This document shows, one piece after another, positions 24,849 to 33,305 of a DNA stretch of 64,000 nt (within the stretch, counting starts at the first letter, position 1; each line of letters starts with the position of its first letter). The DNA is taken from contig NZ_SLWN01000011.1 in assembly GCF_004342025.1 (NCBI RefSeq), forward strand, positions 124,001-188,000, written 5' to 3'. The translations under genes were made by a program, and so were the position numbers. This DNA comes from Kribbella steppae. Its GTDB lineage: Bacteria; Actinomycetota; Actinomycetes; Propionibacteriales; Kribbellaceae. The notes under the pieces were generated by a model, which had not been told where the DNA came from, did no database searches, and was given only the letters and a program-made list of their open reading frames with translations.

Positions 24849-26467
24849 TCCACCCCGATCAGCAGCGGGTACCTGTCCTGTCCTCCGTCGTACACCACGA
24901 CATCGACATCTTTGCGATTCCGGCGTACGTGCCGCTCCACCGCGACCACCAGACCGGGCTCCACGTCCTGCCCGGTGACGATCGTGAGCAGCTCACCGCC
25001 ACCGCCGAGCAGCCGGTCGACCACGCCGATCGCGGCCGCCTCGAGATCCGCCGTGATCAGCGCGAAGTCGCCGTCCACCACGCCCAGCGCGTCGCCGATG
25101 CGGCACATCCCGGCCATCGTCCAGGCGTCCTTCACCGCGATCGTGACCGCGCCGTGCCGGGTCTGCCCGGCGGCCGCCGACTGGTGGACGACATCGTCGT
25201 CGAAGCTGCTGTCGGGATCGTGGACGGCGATCGCCGCCAGCCCCTGGACCTGCGCCCGGGTGGGGATGACGGCGACCCGGATCCCGTCCTGGCGGGCCGC
25301 GGTCGCGGCGGCCTCGGCGACCGCGATGGAGTCCTTGTCGTTGGGCAGCAGCACGATCTCGGGTGCCTTCGACTTCTCGATCGCCGCCAGCAGCTCACCG
25401 GTCGAGCACCTCCGGCCGGGACCGCCACGGATCACGTGCGCCCCCGCCTCGCTGAACAGGTCGGCCAGGCCGTCACCGGCGACGACCGCGATCACCGCAC
25501 GGCCCGGGACCGGCTCGTGCTGGTGCGCATGGTCGGCGAAGTGGGTGACCCGGATCCGGTGCGGCCGGCCGATGTCGATGCCCTGCTCGATCGCGGCGCC
25601 GACGTCGTCGGTGTGGACGTGCACGTTCCACAGCCCGTCCCCGCCGACGACCACCACCGAGTCGCCCAGGCCGGCCAGGTTCTGCCGGAAGTCGCCGATC
25701 TTGTCGTCCGGCGCGTCCAGCAGGTACATCACCTCGTACGCCGGTCCATCCTGGCTCTCGGCGTCTTCGCCCCGGGGCTGTACCCGGGCCGGCACGTCGA
25801 CTCGCACGTGCCGACCGGTCAGCACCGACTCCATCGCCCCCAGGATGACGACCAGGCCCGCTCCCCCGGCGTCCACGACCCCGGCGCGCCGCAGTACGTC
25901 CAACTGCTCTGTCGTCTTCGTGAGCGCCTGCCGGGCGGACGCGACGGCGGCGAGGCACACGTCGGCCAGGCTCTTCCCGTCGTTGGCGGCCGTCATCGCC
26001 CCGGTCGCGGCGGCCCGGGCGACGGTCAGCATGGTGCCCTCGACCGGCTGCGCGACCGCGCCGTACGCGGCATCAGCGGCGTACCGCAGCGCGTCAGCGA
26101 ACGCGACGGGCTCGCTCATCCTGGGATCAGCCAGTACGGCGTGCTCGTCGGCGTCCTGGTGACGCGGCAGGTTCTCGGCGAGGCGGAGGCCGCAGGCCCG
26201 AACCAGCTGGGAGGTGATGACACCGGAGTTCCCGCGGGCGCCGAGCAGGGCGCCGCGGCCGAACGCCTGGACCGCCTCGGCGAACGTCAGCTCTCCCTGG
26301 GGCAGCGCGTCGCAGGCGGCCTCCCAGGTCAGGTAGAGATTCGTCCCGGTGTCCCCGTCGGGTACCGGATACACGTTCAGCTCGTCGATCTCGGTCCGCG
26401 CCCGGCCCAGGTCGGCCAGCGCGGTCCGAGCCCAGGCCCGCAACACTTCGACGGTCAGTTCCTCCAC
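24845..26467 (-). CDS. DAK2-domain/YloV (FakA-like) kinase protein
   Basis: The 540-residue protein starts at GTG 26467; the open frame further upstream lies across another gene and is not coding. The N-terminal DAK2 nucleotide-binding domain has NVYPVPDGDTGTNLYLT (about 32) and LLGARGNSGVITSQ (about 75). The middle and C-terminal parts match the DegV-like/YloV fatty-acid kinase layout of FakA, which phosphorylates fatty acids bound by a FakB protein. No fakB is in the window. Position between rpmB and recG is the conserved actinobacterial one. No clear Shine-Dalgarno is seen, and a large inverted repeat lies just upstream. Confidence 0.87.
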   Translation of the reverse strand: MEELTVEVLRAWARTALADLGRARTEIDELNVYPVPDGDTGTNLYLTWEAACDALPQGELTFAEAVQAFGRGALLGARGNSGVITSQLVRACGLRLAENLPRHQDADEHAVLADPRMSEPVAFADALRYAADAAYGAVAQPVEGTMLTVARAAATGAMTAANDGKSLADVCLAAVASARQALTKTTEQLDVLRRAGVVDAGGAGLVVILGAMESVLTGRHVRVDVPARVQPRGEDAESQDGPAYEVMYLLDAPDDKIGDFRQNLAGLGDSVVVVGGDGLWNVHVHTDDVGAAIEQGIDIGRPHRIRVTHFADHAHQHEPVPGRAVIAVVAGDGLADLFSEAGAHVIRGGPGRRCSTGELLAAIEKSKAPEIVLLPNDKDSIAVAEAAATAARQDGIRVAVIPTRAQVQGLAAIAVHDPDSSFDDDVVHQSAAAGQTRHGAVTIAVKDAWTMAGMCRIGDALGVVDGDFALITADLEAAAIGVVDRLLGGGGELLTIVTGQDVEPGLVVAVERHVRRNRKDVDVVVYDGGQDRYPLLIGVE

Positions 26468-26495
26468 GCCCGGAAGGCTAACTGGTCGCGTGCCC

Positions 26496-26584
26496 AAGGA
26501 CAGGAGGTAGTGCGCTCGGGTCTGCCAGCTTGAGCGTGAGCCGAGCGCTCCCGGGACGCCGAACCGCCAACACCTCCTGTCCTT
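26496..26584. repeat. 13 bp perfect inverted repeat flanking a 63 bp spacer
   Basis: AAGGACAGGAGGT (26496-26508) and its exact complement ACCTCCTGTCCTT (26572-26584) enclose 63 bp, inside which GCGCTCGG (26512-26519) pairs with CCGAGCGC (26541-26548). The element fills the divergent gap between the FakA-like gene and the RlmM-like gene. The arms contain AGGAGGT, an anti-SD-complementary core, on either strand. It could be a regulatory hairpin, a small mobile remnant or a paired operator. Confidence 0.6.
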
Positions 26585-26599
26585 CGGTACGGTCAGGGC

Positions 26600-27604
26600 G
26601 TGAGCGACAGGAGCGTGCTGTTCTCGGTCGCGGCTGACAGCTACGAGTCGGCCGTCCGGGAGATCCGGGCCGAGTTCGGCCGGGACGTGCGGATCGAGCG
26701 GGTCAGCGGGGACCTCGGGCGAGTCGTCGGCCTGGCTGTCGAGGAGTTCGCCGAGGCGTGCGATGCGGGCCGGATCATCTTCGTGCGGCACCTGACCATC
26801 GAGGTGGCGAGCTTCCGGGTTGACGATCTGCCGCCGGGCTACGAGCTGGCCGAGCTCATCCTGGCGGAGCTGAGGGACTACCCGAAGGCCTTGGCCGTGC
26901 AGGCCTGGACCGACGGCGCGAGCACCGGCGGGTCCTACTACCACCTGCTCCAGGACGCCCTCGCCGACCGCGGGGTGACGGTCACGCGGTCGGACCAGGA
27001 GGTCGTGGTGTCCTGCTTCGTCGGTCGCCGGGCCGTGCTCCTGGGCCTCAACCGGCTCGAGTTCAGCCTGTCGGACTGGCCGGGTGGGCGGATGCGGTTG
27101 GCTCGCTCGGAGGATCGGGTGTCGCGGTCGGAGTTCAAGCTGGAGGAGGCGATCGCGACCTTCGGGCTGGAGTTGCCGGCCGGTGGGAAGGCCTTGGACC
27201 TGGGCGCGTCGCCGGGCGGCTGGACCCGGATTCTGCGGCAGCACGGCCAGGAGGTCTGGTCGGTGGATCCCGGCGCACTGGATCCGCGGCTGCGCGGCGA
27301 CCGGCGGATCCACCATGCGGCGACGACGGCCGGCCGGTTCTTCGCGGAGAACCGGGTGCGGTTCGACGTGGTGGTGAACGACATGCGGATGGACCAGGTG
27401 ATGAGCGCCCGGATGATGCTCGACGCCGGAGCGCACCTGCGCCGCGGCGGGCTGGCGGTCGTCACGCTGAAGGGTGGCGGGAAGAACCCGCTCGACGGGG
27501 CGCGCCGCGGGATGGACGTGCTGCGGCAGGAGTACGACGTACTGCACGCTCGGCAACTCCATCACAACCGCAACGAGATCACCGTGGTCGCGCGGAAGCT
27601 CTGA
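26600..27604 (+). CDS. RlmM-like FtsJ-fold RNA 2'-O-methyltransferase
   Basis: The 334-residue protein starts at GTG 26600. The N-terminal 170 residues form a THUMP-like RNA-binding part. The C-terminal FtsJ/RrmJ-type SAM domain has LDLGASPGGWT (motif I, about 199) and the K-D-K-E tetrad expected for 2'-O-methylation: Lys in SEFKLEEA, Asp in VVNDMRMD, Lys in VVTLKGGG and Glu in RNEITVV. This order matches E. coli RlmM, which methylates C2498 of 23S rRNA, although the target here is unproven. It sits between rpmB and the FakA gene on the opposite strand, breaking that otherwise conserved run. Confidence 0.8.
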   Translation: MSDRSVLFSVAADSYESAVREIRAEFGRDVRIERVSGDLGRVVGLAVEEFAEACDAGRIIFVRHLTIEVASFRVDDLPPGYELAELILAELRDYPKALAVQAWTDGASTGGSYYHLLQDALADRGVTVTRSDQEVVVSCFVGRRAVLLGLNRLEFSLSDWPGGRMRLARSEDRVSRSEFKLEEAIATFGLELPAGGKALDLGASPGGWTRILRQHGQEVWSVDPGALDPRLRGDRRIHHAATTAGRFFAENRVRFDVVVNDMRMDQVMSARMMLDAGAHLRRGGLAVVTLKGGGKNPLDGARRGMDVLRQEYDVLHARQLHHNRNEITVVARKL

Positions 27605-27615
27605 GAAGACGCGAA

Positions 27616-27646
27616 ATAGGCGCCCGGGGTGATCCCGGGCGCCTAT
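27616..27646. terminator. Bidirectional terminator between RlmM-like gene and rpmB
   Basis: ATAGGCGCCCGGG and CCCGGGCGCCTAT form a perfect 13 bp stem with a GTGAT loop, 12 bp after the methyltransferase stop and 32 bp after the convergent rpmB stop. The ends are A/T rich on both sides but without a long U-run. It serves both converging genes. Confidence 0.8.
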
Positions 27647-27677
27647 CTCAAGGCCCTACACGGAAGAAAGCTGTGGG

Positions 27678-27899
27678 TCAGCCGACGACGCGCTGGACCT
27701 TGCCGGCCTTGATGCAGGACGTGCACACCTTCATGCGGGTCGGGGTGCCCTTGATGAGCGCCCGGACCGGCTGGATGTTGGGGTTGAACCGCCGGGGCGT
27801 GCGAGCCTTGACCCGGCGGATCATCGCGCCCTTACCCAAGCGGGCAACGCTGTTGCCGAACGTCGGCTGCTTGCCGCAGACATCGCACTTCTTAGACAT
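27678..27899 (-). CDS. rpmB: 50S ribosomal protein L28
   Basis: The 73-residue protein starts MSKKCDVCGKQPTFGNSVARL and has the L28 core RRFNPNIQPVRALI and C-terminal CTSCIKAGKV. The CxxC pairs make it a zinc-binding (C+) form. It is a separate transcription unit here with a strong terminator. In the ancestral order it would follow thiD; the accessory block up to 43.4 kb lies directly upstream. Confidence 0.95.
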   Translation of the reverse strand: MSKKCDVCGKQPTFGNSVARLGKGAMIRRVKARTPRRFNPNIQPVRALIKGTPTRMKVCTSCIKAGKVQRVVG

Positions 27900-27983
27900 G
27901 ATTCTCCGTGTTCAGGGTCGTGACACCGACAGACCATGTTACATGCGCGCCGACGCACGACCAATTCGGCTCAGGCTCGTGGA

Positions 27984-29972
27984 CTACTCCGTGAGCCAGG
28001 CCACTTCCTCGGGTGTGAGCTCCACCGACAGGCCCGGCAGTGAGGTCCGGGTCTCGCTGATGTGCCGGGGGCCGATCAGCGGGAACACCGGGTACGGCTG
28101 GTGCAGCAGCCAGGCCAGTGCGATCGCGGTCGGCTCGACCCCCTTGGCCGCACCCAGCTCGCGGGCCCGGTCCAGCCGGCGGAAGTTCTCGTCGGAGTAG
28201 AAGCAGCGGACCAGTTCCTCGTCGGAGCGGTCCTCCGGCTTGGCCCGTCCGGTGAAGAACCCGCGTGCCTGGCTCGACCACGGGAACAGTGCGACCTGCC
28301 GGTCCCGCAACCACGCCTGCGACTCGTCGTCGGAGACGTGCCGGCAGCCCTTCCACGGTACGTCGTACGCCCGGGCGAGGCTGAGGTGGTTGCTCAGCAG
28401 CGTGAACGGCTGCTTGCCGTTCGCCTCGGCGTACGCAATCGCCTCGTCGAAGCGGGTGGTGGACCAGTTCGAGCCGCCGAACGCCTTGATCCGGCCGGCC
28501 TTGTAGTGCTCGTCCAGGACGTCGACGAACTCGCTGACCGGGATCTCCTCGTTGTCCCGGTGCATCAGGTACAGGTCGACGTGGTCGGTCTGCAACCGCT
28601 CGAGGCTCTCGGTGAGCTGCCGGGTGATCGACTCGGGATCGCAGTGTGGCGTGTGCGCACCCTTGCCGATGACAACGATCTCGTCGCGGTTGCCGCGGGA
28701 CGTGATCCACTGCCCGAGCAGCTTCTCGCCGCGTCCGCCGCCGTAGATGTACGCCGTGTCGAACGTCGTACCGCCGCGCTCGACGAAGTCGTCGAAGATC
28801 GCCGCCGCGTGGGTCAGCGTCTGCTGGTTGTCCACCCCCATCACGAGCCTGGACACGTCCTTGTCCAGCCCCTCGATGCGGCCGTACTTCATCGGTGCGT
28901 CTGGTTTGCGCGCCAGCGGCCGCCCGGTGGCGGTCGGGATGATCGCGTCATCCCGCTCGCTGGCGTACTGCTGGCCGATCGCCTTGCGCCAGGCGTCCTG
29001 GACGGTCAGGTTGCCGAGAGTGTCGGCCCAGCTCATCTCGGGTGCCTGCCGCTGCTCGATCGCGGCCGCGACCGCGTCGGCCTCGGCGGCGTAGATGAGG
29101 GCCGGGTCCGCGGAGATGTCCCGCGGCTCCTCCCCCGCCTTGTGCAGGGTGACGTGGGTCGGCTTGCCGTCGCCGCCGAACCACGGGTCCTCGACGACGA
29201 GGTACCCCTCGCTGCCGTAGATGCGGACCTGGTTGTCGTCGCGGAGCCGGACGCCGGTGCTGACCTGGGCGGTCACGCCACCGTCGAAGAACAGCGTCGC
29301 GACCGACCATTCGTCGGCGCCGGTCTCACCGACGTGCCCGACCGCGGTCACCGCTGCCGGGTCGGCGAACGGCTGCCCGGTCGCGGCCCCGGCGATCAGC
29401 CGGGCCATCGACACCGGGTAACCGCCGACGTCGAGGATGCCGCCGCCGGCCAGGTCGTCGGCGAAGATCCGGCTCTCCGGCCGGTACGACGAGGCGAACG
29501 CGAAGGTGGCCTGGATCTGGTGGACGGTGCCGAGCTCGCCGTCGCGGACCAGCTGGGCGATCAGCTTGGTCTGCGGCAGGCAGCGGTACATGTACGCCTC
29601 CATCAGGAAGACGTCGTTGGCGACCGCGGCCTCGATCATCGCCTCGGCCCAGGCCTTGTTGATCGCCAGTGGCTTCTCGCACAGCACGTGTTTGCCGGCC
29701 TCGGCGGTCTTGATCGCCCACTCGACGTGCATCGGGTGCGGGGTGGCGATGTACACCGCGTCCACGCCCGGGTCGGCGAGCAGGTCGTCGTACGAGCCGT
29801 GCCGGTTGGCGATGTCCCACTTGTCGGCGAAGGCGTTGGCGGACTCGATCGATCGGCTGCCGACGGCGACGACCTCACCGGTCGCCGACGTCGGTACCTG
29901 GCTGGCGAATCGGGACGCGATGTTCCCGGTACCGATGATTCCCCAGCGAACTTTGGTTTCAGGCGCAGTCAA
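27984..29972 (-). CDS. Two-domain oxidoreductase: Gfo/Idh/MocA dehydrogenase fused to aldo/keto reductase
   Basis: The 662-residue protein reads through two full enzymes. Residues 1 to about 340 are a Gfo/Idh/MocA sugar dehydrogenase with NAD(P) motif GIIGTGNIASR and the CEKPLAIN catalytic EKP motif (about 96). Residues about 350-662 are an aldo/keto reductase with its tetrad Asp and Tyr in FDTAYIYG, Lys in VIGKGAH and His in YLMHRD, and C-terminal helices around IALAWLLHQPYPV. The start is TTG 29972. It lies 30 bp after the second permease gene of a sugar ABC operon. A plausible role is oxidation of a sugar or glycoside followed by reduction at the same or another carbon; that is inference. 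No frame break separates the halves. Confidence 0.88.
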   Translation of the reverse strand: MTAPETKVRWGIIGTGNIASRFASQVPTSATGEVVAVGSRSIESANAFADKWDIANRHGSYDDLLADPGVDAVYIATPHPMHVEWAIKTAEAGKHVLCEKPLAINKAWAEAMIEAAVANDVFLMEAYMYRCLPQTKLIAQLVRDGELGTVHQIQATFAFASSYRPESRIFADDLAGGGILDVGGYPVSMARLIAGAATGQPFADPAAVTAVGHVGETGADEWSVATLFFDGGVTAQVSTGVRLRDDNQVRIYGSEGYLVVEDPWFGGDGKPTHVTLHKAGEEPRDISADPALIYAAEADAVAAAIEQRQAPEMSWADTLGNLTVQDAWRKAIGQQYASERDDAIIPTATGRPLARKPDAPMKYGRIEGLDKDVSRLVMGVDNQQTLTHAAAIFDDFVERGGTTFDTAYIYGGGRGEKLLGQWITSRGNRDEIVVIGKGAHTPHCDPESITRQLTESLERLQTDHVDLYLMHRDNEEIPVSEFVDVLDEHYKAGRIKAFGGSNWSTTRFDEAIAYAEANGKQPFTLLSNHLSLARAYDVPWKGCRHVSDDESQAWLRDRQVALFPWSSQARGFFTGRAKPEDRSDEELVRCFYSDENFRRLDRARELGAAKGVEPTAIALAWLLHQPYPVFPLIGPRHISETRTSLPGLSVELTPEEVAWLTE

Positions 29973-30002
29973 AGGGTGTCCCGTTCAATGGTCGGTAGTG
30001 GG

Positions 30003-30830
30003 TCAGAACTTCATGGCGCCGGCGGCGATGTCGGCGATGAAGTGGCGTCCACCGATGATGAAGACGCCGATCAGCGGGATGACACTCATCAGGGCGCCGG
30101 CCATCACCATCGAGTAGTCGGTGCCGTAGATGCCGTTCAGTTGCTGCAGGGCGACCTGAAGCGGCAGCTTGTTCGGGTCGGTCATGACGATCAACGGCCA
30201 GAGGTAATCGTTCCACACGTTGATGAAGGTGAAGATACCCAAGAAGGCCAGACCGGGCCTGAGCACGGGGATGCCGACGGTGAGGTACTGGCGGAAGAAG
30301 CCGGCCCCGTCCACCTTGGCCGCGGAGATGAGCTCGTCGGGGATGGCGCCGCGGGCGTACTGGCGCATCCAGAAGATGCCGAACGCGTTCGCCGCGCCGG
30401 GGATGATCAGTGCCTTCAGCGACCCGATCCAGCCGAACTCGGCCAGCGTCACGAACTGCGGCACCAGGGACAGCTGGGCCGGGATCATGAACGTTGCCAG
30501 CAGCAGTCCGAAGAGCCAGTCGCGGCCCGGGAACTCGTACTTGGCGAAGGCGAAGGCGGCCAGCGAGTCGAAGAACAGCACCAGCACGGTGACCGCGACC
30601 GAGACGATCAGGGTGATCAGCATCGAGCCGAAGAAGTCGATGTTGTCGAGCACCTTGCCCATGTTCTCGAACAGGTGCGAGCCGATCACGAGCTTCGGCG
30701 GGTAGCTGAAGATGTCCGGGGTGGTGTTGGAGGCCATCACCACCATCCAGTAGAACGGGAAGATCGACAGCACCACGCCGAACATCAGCACCACGTGGCT
30801 GATCACGTTGCGGGTTCGTTCAGCGCGCAT
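30003..30830 (-). CDS. Carbohydrate ABC transporter permease, MalG type
   Basis: The 275-residue inner-membrane permease starts at ATG 30830, giving MRAERTRNVISHVVLMFGVV; a frame to 30890 would run further into the upstream gene. There are six predicted membrane helices. The binding-protein-dependent permease signature near residue 180 (AAKVDGAGFFRQYLTVGIPVLRPG) carries the EAA-like loop that contacts the ATPase. It overlaps the other permease gene by 11 bases. No ATPase gene is in this operon; actinomycetes often use a shared MsiK-type ATPase for such CUT1 importers. Confidence 0.93.
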   Translation of the reverse strand: MRAERTRNVISHVVLMFGVVLSIFPFYWMVVMASNTTPDIFSYPPKLVIGSHLFENMGKVLDNIDFFGSMLITLIVSVAVTVLVLFFDSLAAFAFAKYEFPGRDWLFGLLLATFMIPAQLSLVPQFVTLAEFGWIGSLKALIIPGAANAFGIFWMRQYARGAIPDELISAAKVDGAGFFRQYLTVGIPVLRPGLAFLGIFTFINVWNDYLWPLIVMTDPNKLPLQVALQQLNGIYGTDYSMVMAGALMSVIPLIGVFIIGGRHFIADIAAGAMKF

Positions 30831-31833
30831 CGTCCTGCTCCGTTCCAGTCGTCGCCACCACGGTCCGGCGGCCGGCTCGCCGGCTGACACGCTCGCCGCT
30901 GCCGCCGATCAGCCTCCAGTTGATGATGCTGAACAGCACGATCAGGATGAACAGGGCCCAGCCGATCGCGGCGCCGTACCCGAACTGGTTGTCCAGGAAC
31001 GCACTCTCGTACAGGTACGACACGATCGTCATCCCTGATCCGCCCGGGCCGCCGGTGTCGCCGAGCAGCACCTGGGACTCGGTGAAGATCTGCAGGCCGC
31101 CGATGGTCGAGGTGACCGCGGTGAACAGGATGACCGGGCGCAGCAGCGGTACGGTGATCCGCCAGAACGTCTGCCGCGGCGACGCGCCGTCCACCTTGGC
31201 GGCTTCGTAGACGTCGTTCGAGATCGCCTGCAGGCCGGCCAGGAAGATGATCGCGTTGTAGCCGACCCACCGCCAGGTGACGATGGAGGCGATGGCGACC
31301 TTGATGCCCCACGGCTGGGTGAGCCACTCGATCTGGGTCAGCCCGATCGACTGCAGGAACGCGTTCAGCAGGCCGAAGTTGTTGCTGAAGATCGAGCCGA
31401 ACACCATCGTGATGGCGACCACCGAGGTGACGTTCGGGATGAAGTACGCGATCCGGTAGAAGCTGCGGAACCGGGTGGCGTTGTGCAGCGCGTTGGCGAT
31501 CACCAGCGCGAGCAGCAGCATCGGGACGGTCGACAGCACCCAGATGATGAGGGTGTTCCCGATCGACTGCCAGAACTTCGGGTCGGAGAGCAGGTAGCTG
31601 TACTGCTCCAGCCCGACCCATTTCATCTCGCCGATGCCGTCCCAGGAGTGGAACGAGATCCAGATCGAGAACAGCACCGGGAACGCGCCGAAGATCGCGA
31701 ACAGGATGAAGAACGGCGAGATCGCGGCGTACTGCGGCAACGCCAGCTTGTACTTGCTCGGCGGCTTCGACGGGCCGCCCGGATCCTCGGCCGTGCTGAC
31801 GGCGGTTGGGACTGTCTTACTGGTCACTGCCAT
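30820..31833 (-). CDS. Carbohydrate ABC transporter permease, MalF type
   Basis: The 337-residue permease starts at ATG 31833, one base after the stop of the binding-protein gene. It has a soluble N-terminus of about 45 residues, then six membrane helices. The EAA-loop motif AAKVDGASPRQTFWRITVPLL lies near residue 220. It pairs with the MalG-type permease to form the CUT1 channel. A longer frame up to 31986 overlaps the binding-protein gene and is not used. Confidence 0.93.
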   Translation of the reverse strand: MAVTSKTVPTAVSTAEDPGGPSKPPSKYKLALPQYAAISPFFILFAIFGAFPVLFSIWISFHSWDGIGEMKWVGLEQYSYLLSDPKFWQSIGNTLIIWVLSTVPMLLLALVIANALHNATRFRSFYRIAYFIPNVTSVVAITMVFGSIFSNNFGLLNAFLQSIGLTQIEWLTQPWGIKVAIASIVTWRWVGYNAIIFLAGLQAISNDVYEAAKVDGASPRQTFWRITVPLLRPVILFTAVTSTIGGLQIFTESQVLLGDTGGPGGSGMTIVSYLYESAFLDNQFGYGAAIGWALFILIVLFSIINWRLIGGSGERVSRRAGRRTVVATTGTEQDDAR

Positions 31834-31834
31834 G

Positions 31835-33118
31835 TCAGATCGCCCCCGCTCGGGTGAGTTCGCGTTCGATCTGCTCCTGGGCAGCGGCCCACGCCTGGTC
31901 GGGCGACTTGCCGGCGGTCTCGACATTGACGAGTTCGGCGGCGATCGGCGCCCCGATGATCGAGTCGTACGGGCTGAAGTAGGCACCCGGGAACTTCTTC
32001 GCCGACTCGCCGAAGACGTCGACGATCTTCTGACCGCCGAAGAACGGGTCCGGTGCCGTCATCCGCTCGTCGGTGTAGCTGGCCGGCGTGGACGGGAACA
32101 GCACCGGCTCGAGGAACGCCTGGGCCTGGTTCTTGGCCGTCTCGAGCCAGCTGATGAACGCGAACGCGGCCTCGGGGTTCTTGCAGTACTTCGTGATGGC
32201 CAGGAACGACCCGCCACGGTTGCCGGCACCACCAGGAGCTGCCGTCACCCGCCAGAGTCCCTTGGTCTTCGGGGCCGCGTTCTTCGGCCCGAGCTGGGCC
32301 CACCAGACGGCCGCGTTGTAGGCGACGAGCTTGCCGTTGGTGACGACGGCGTCGGCGTCGGTCGTATCCTGCTGCGCGTTCGCGGACAGCCCTTCCTTGA
32401 CCACTCGGATCGCGAGGTCGAACTGTTCGCGGATGTGGTCCTGGTCGCCGATGTACTGACCGTCCTCGGTCATGTAGCGCTTCGACTGCTGCGCGAGCGC
32501 GTAGAGGTAGATGCCGGTGATGTTGTCGGTGATGGCCGAACCGGGCACGGCCGCCTTGAGCTTCTTGCCGAGCTCGATGTAGGCGTCCCAGGTCGGCGCC
32601 AGCTCGGCCACCGCAGCGGGATCGGTGTCGATGTTGGCCTTCTGGAGCATGTCGGTGCGGTAGAACAGCGCGGTCGGGCCGGTGTCCATCGGGTAGGCCA
32701 TCATCTTGTCGTCGGCGGTGATCCCGAGTTTCCACTTCCAGGGCAGGAAGTCGGCTTCGTGGTCGTCGGCGCCGAGCGTCTTCAGGTCGACGAACTGGTC
32801 GGCGTTCGGGAAGTACGTCGCCACGTCGTCGTTGATGGCCACGATGTCCGGGACCAGGGACTTGCCGGCCAGCGAGGTCAGCACCTTGGTCTTGTAGCTG
32901 GTGCCGATCCGGGTCATCGCCAGCTTCATGTTGTCGAACCCGGGGATCGCCTTCTCCGCCTGGGCGATCAGGTCGTCGTTCACCGAACCGACCCAGGTCC
33001 ACATGCTGAGCTCGTCGGACGCACCGAGCGAACTTCGCGACCCGCAGCCGGTGAGGCCGGTCGCGGCCGCGGCAGCGCCCGCGCCGAGCGCGAGAAACTT
33101 CCTTCTGCTCACTGTCAT
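31835..33118 (-). CDS. Extracellular sugar-binding lipoprotein of the ABC importer
   Basis: The 427-residue protein starts at ATG 33118 behind AGGTGAGG. The signal region MTVSRRKFLALGAG carries a twin-arginine motif, followed by lipobox LTGC at about residue 25, so export is probably by Tat with lipid anchoring. The mature part is a family 1 solute-binding protein (ELSMWTWVGSVNDDLIAQAE; later AFAFISWLETAKNQ). It captures a sugar or glycoside for the two downstream permeases. The substrate cannot be read from sequence; the fused dehydrogenase/AKR downstream suggests a modified sugar. Confidence 0.92.
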   Translation of the reverse strand: MTVSRRKFLALGAGAAAAATGLTGCGSRSSLGASDELSMWTWVGSVNDDLIAQAEKAIPGFDNMKLAMTRIGTSYKTKVLTSLAGKSLVPDIVAINDDVATYFPNADQFVDLKTLGADDHEADFLPWKWKLGITADDKMMAYPMDTGPTALFYRTDMLQKANIDTDPAAVAELAPTWDAYIELGKKLKAAVPGSAITDNITGIYLYALAQQSKRYMTEDGQYIGDQDHIREQFDLAIRVVKEGLSANAQQDTTDADAVVTNGKLVAYNAAVWWAQLGPKNAAPKTKGLWRVTAAPGGAGNRGGSFLAITKYCKNPEAAFAFISWLETAKNQAQAFLEPVLFPSTPASYTDERMTAPDPFFGGQKIVDVFGESAKKFPGAYFSPYDSIIGAPIAAELVNVETAGKSPDQAWAAAQEQIERELTRAGAI

Positions 33119-33147
33119 ACGCCTCACCTGGCGCTTTCTGTGTTCAT

Positions 33148-33180
33148 TTCCGCCGGAAGTTGTCCATAATTGTTCGGACA
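33148..33180. promoter_or_regulatory. Dyads upstream of the sugar ABC operon
   Basis: Two symmetries lie 30-62 bp before the binding-protein start: TTCCGCCGGAA (33148-33158, 5 bp arms) and TGTCC-N10-GGACA (33161-33165 and 33176-33180). The latter brackets an AT-rich ATAATTGTT core. They are candidate operators for a LacI/ROK/GntR-type sugar regulator. No regulator gene is adjacent, so the controlling protein may be elsewhere. Confidence 0.4.
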
Positions 33181-33305
33181 CCAGGTAAGCGCATACCGAC
33201 TGAACCGGTCAAGGGCCCATGTTTCCGATCGCCGGTTCCCAGCGCTCTGTCGACCCGCCGGTTGTCACGGACTTCCCAGCTTCAGGCGGCTGACAGGATG
33301 GCCGC

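Noticed and set aside
22716..26162. An 1148-codon plus-strand open frame
   Set aside because: It lies antisense to recG and the FakA-like gene, both with complete catalytic motifs. It is a high-GC shadow without domain pattern.
26468..27565. Upstream extension of the FakA-like frame
   Set aside because: It would overlap the RlmM-like gene entirely on the opposite strand. The family start with VEELTVEVLRAWA lies at GTG 26467.
28062..30887. A 941-codon plus-strand open frame
   Set aside because: It is antisense to the oxidoreductase fusion and a permease gene. Its composition is that of a shadow frame, with Val-Arg-Gly-His-Asp runs.
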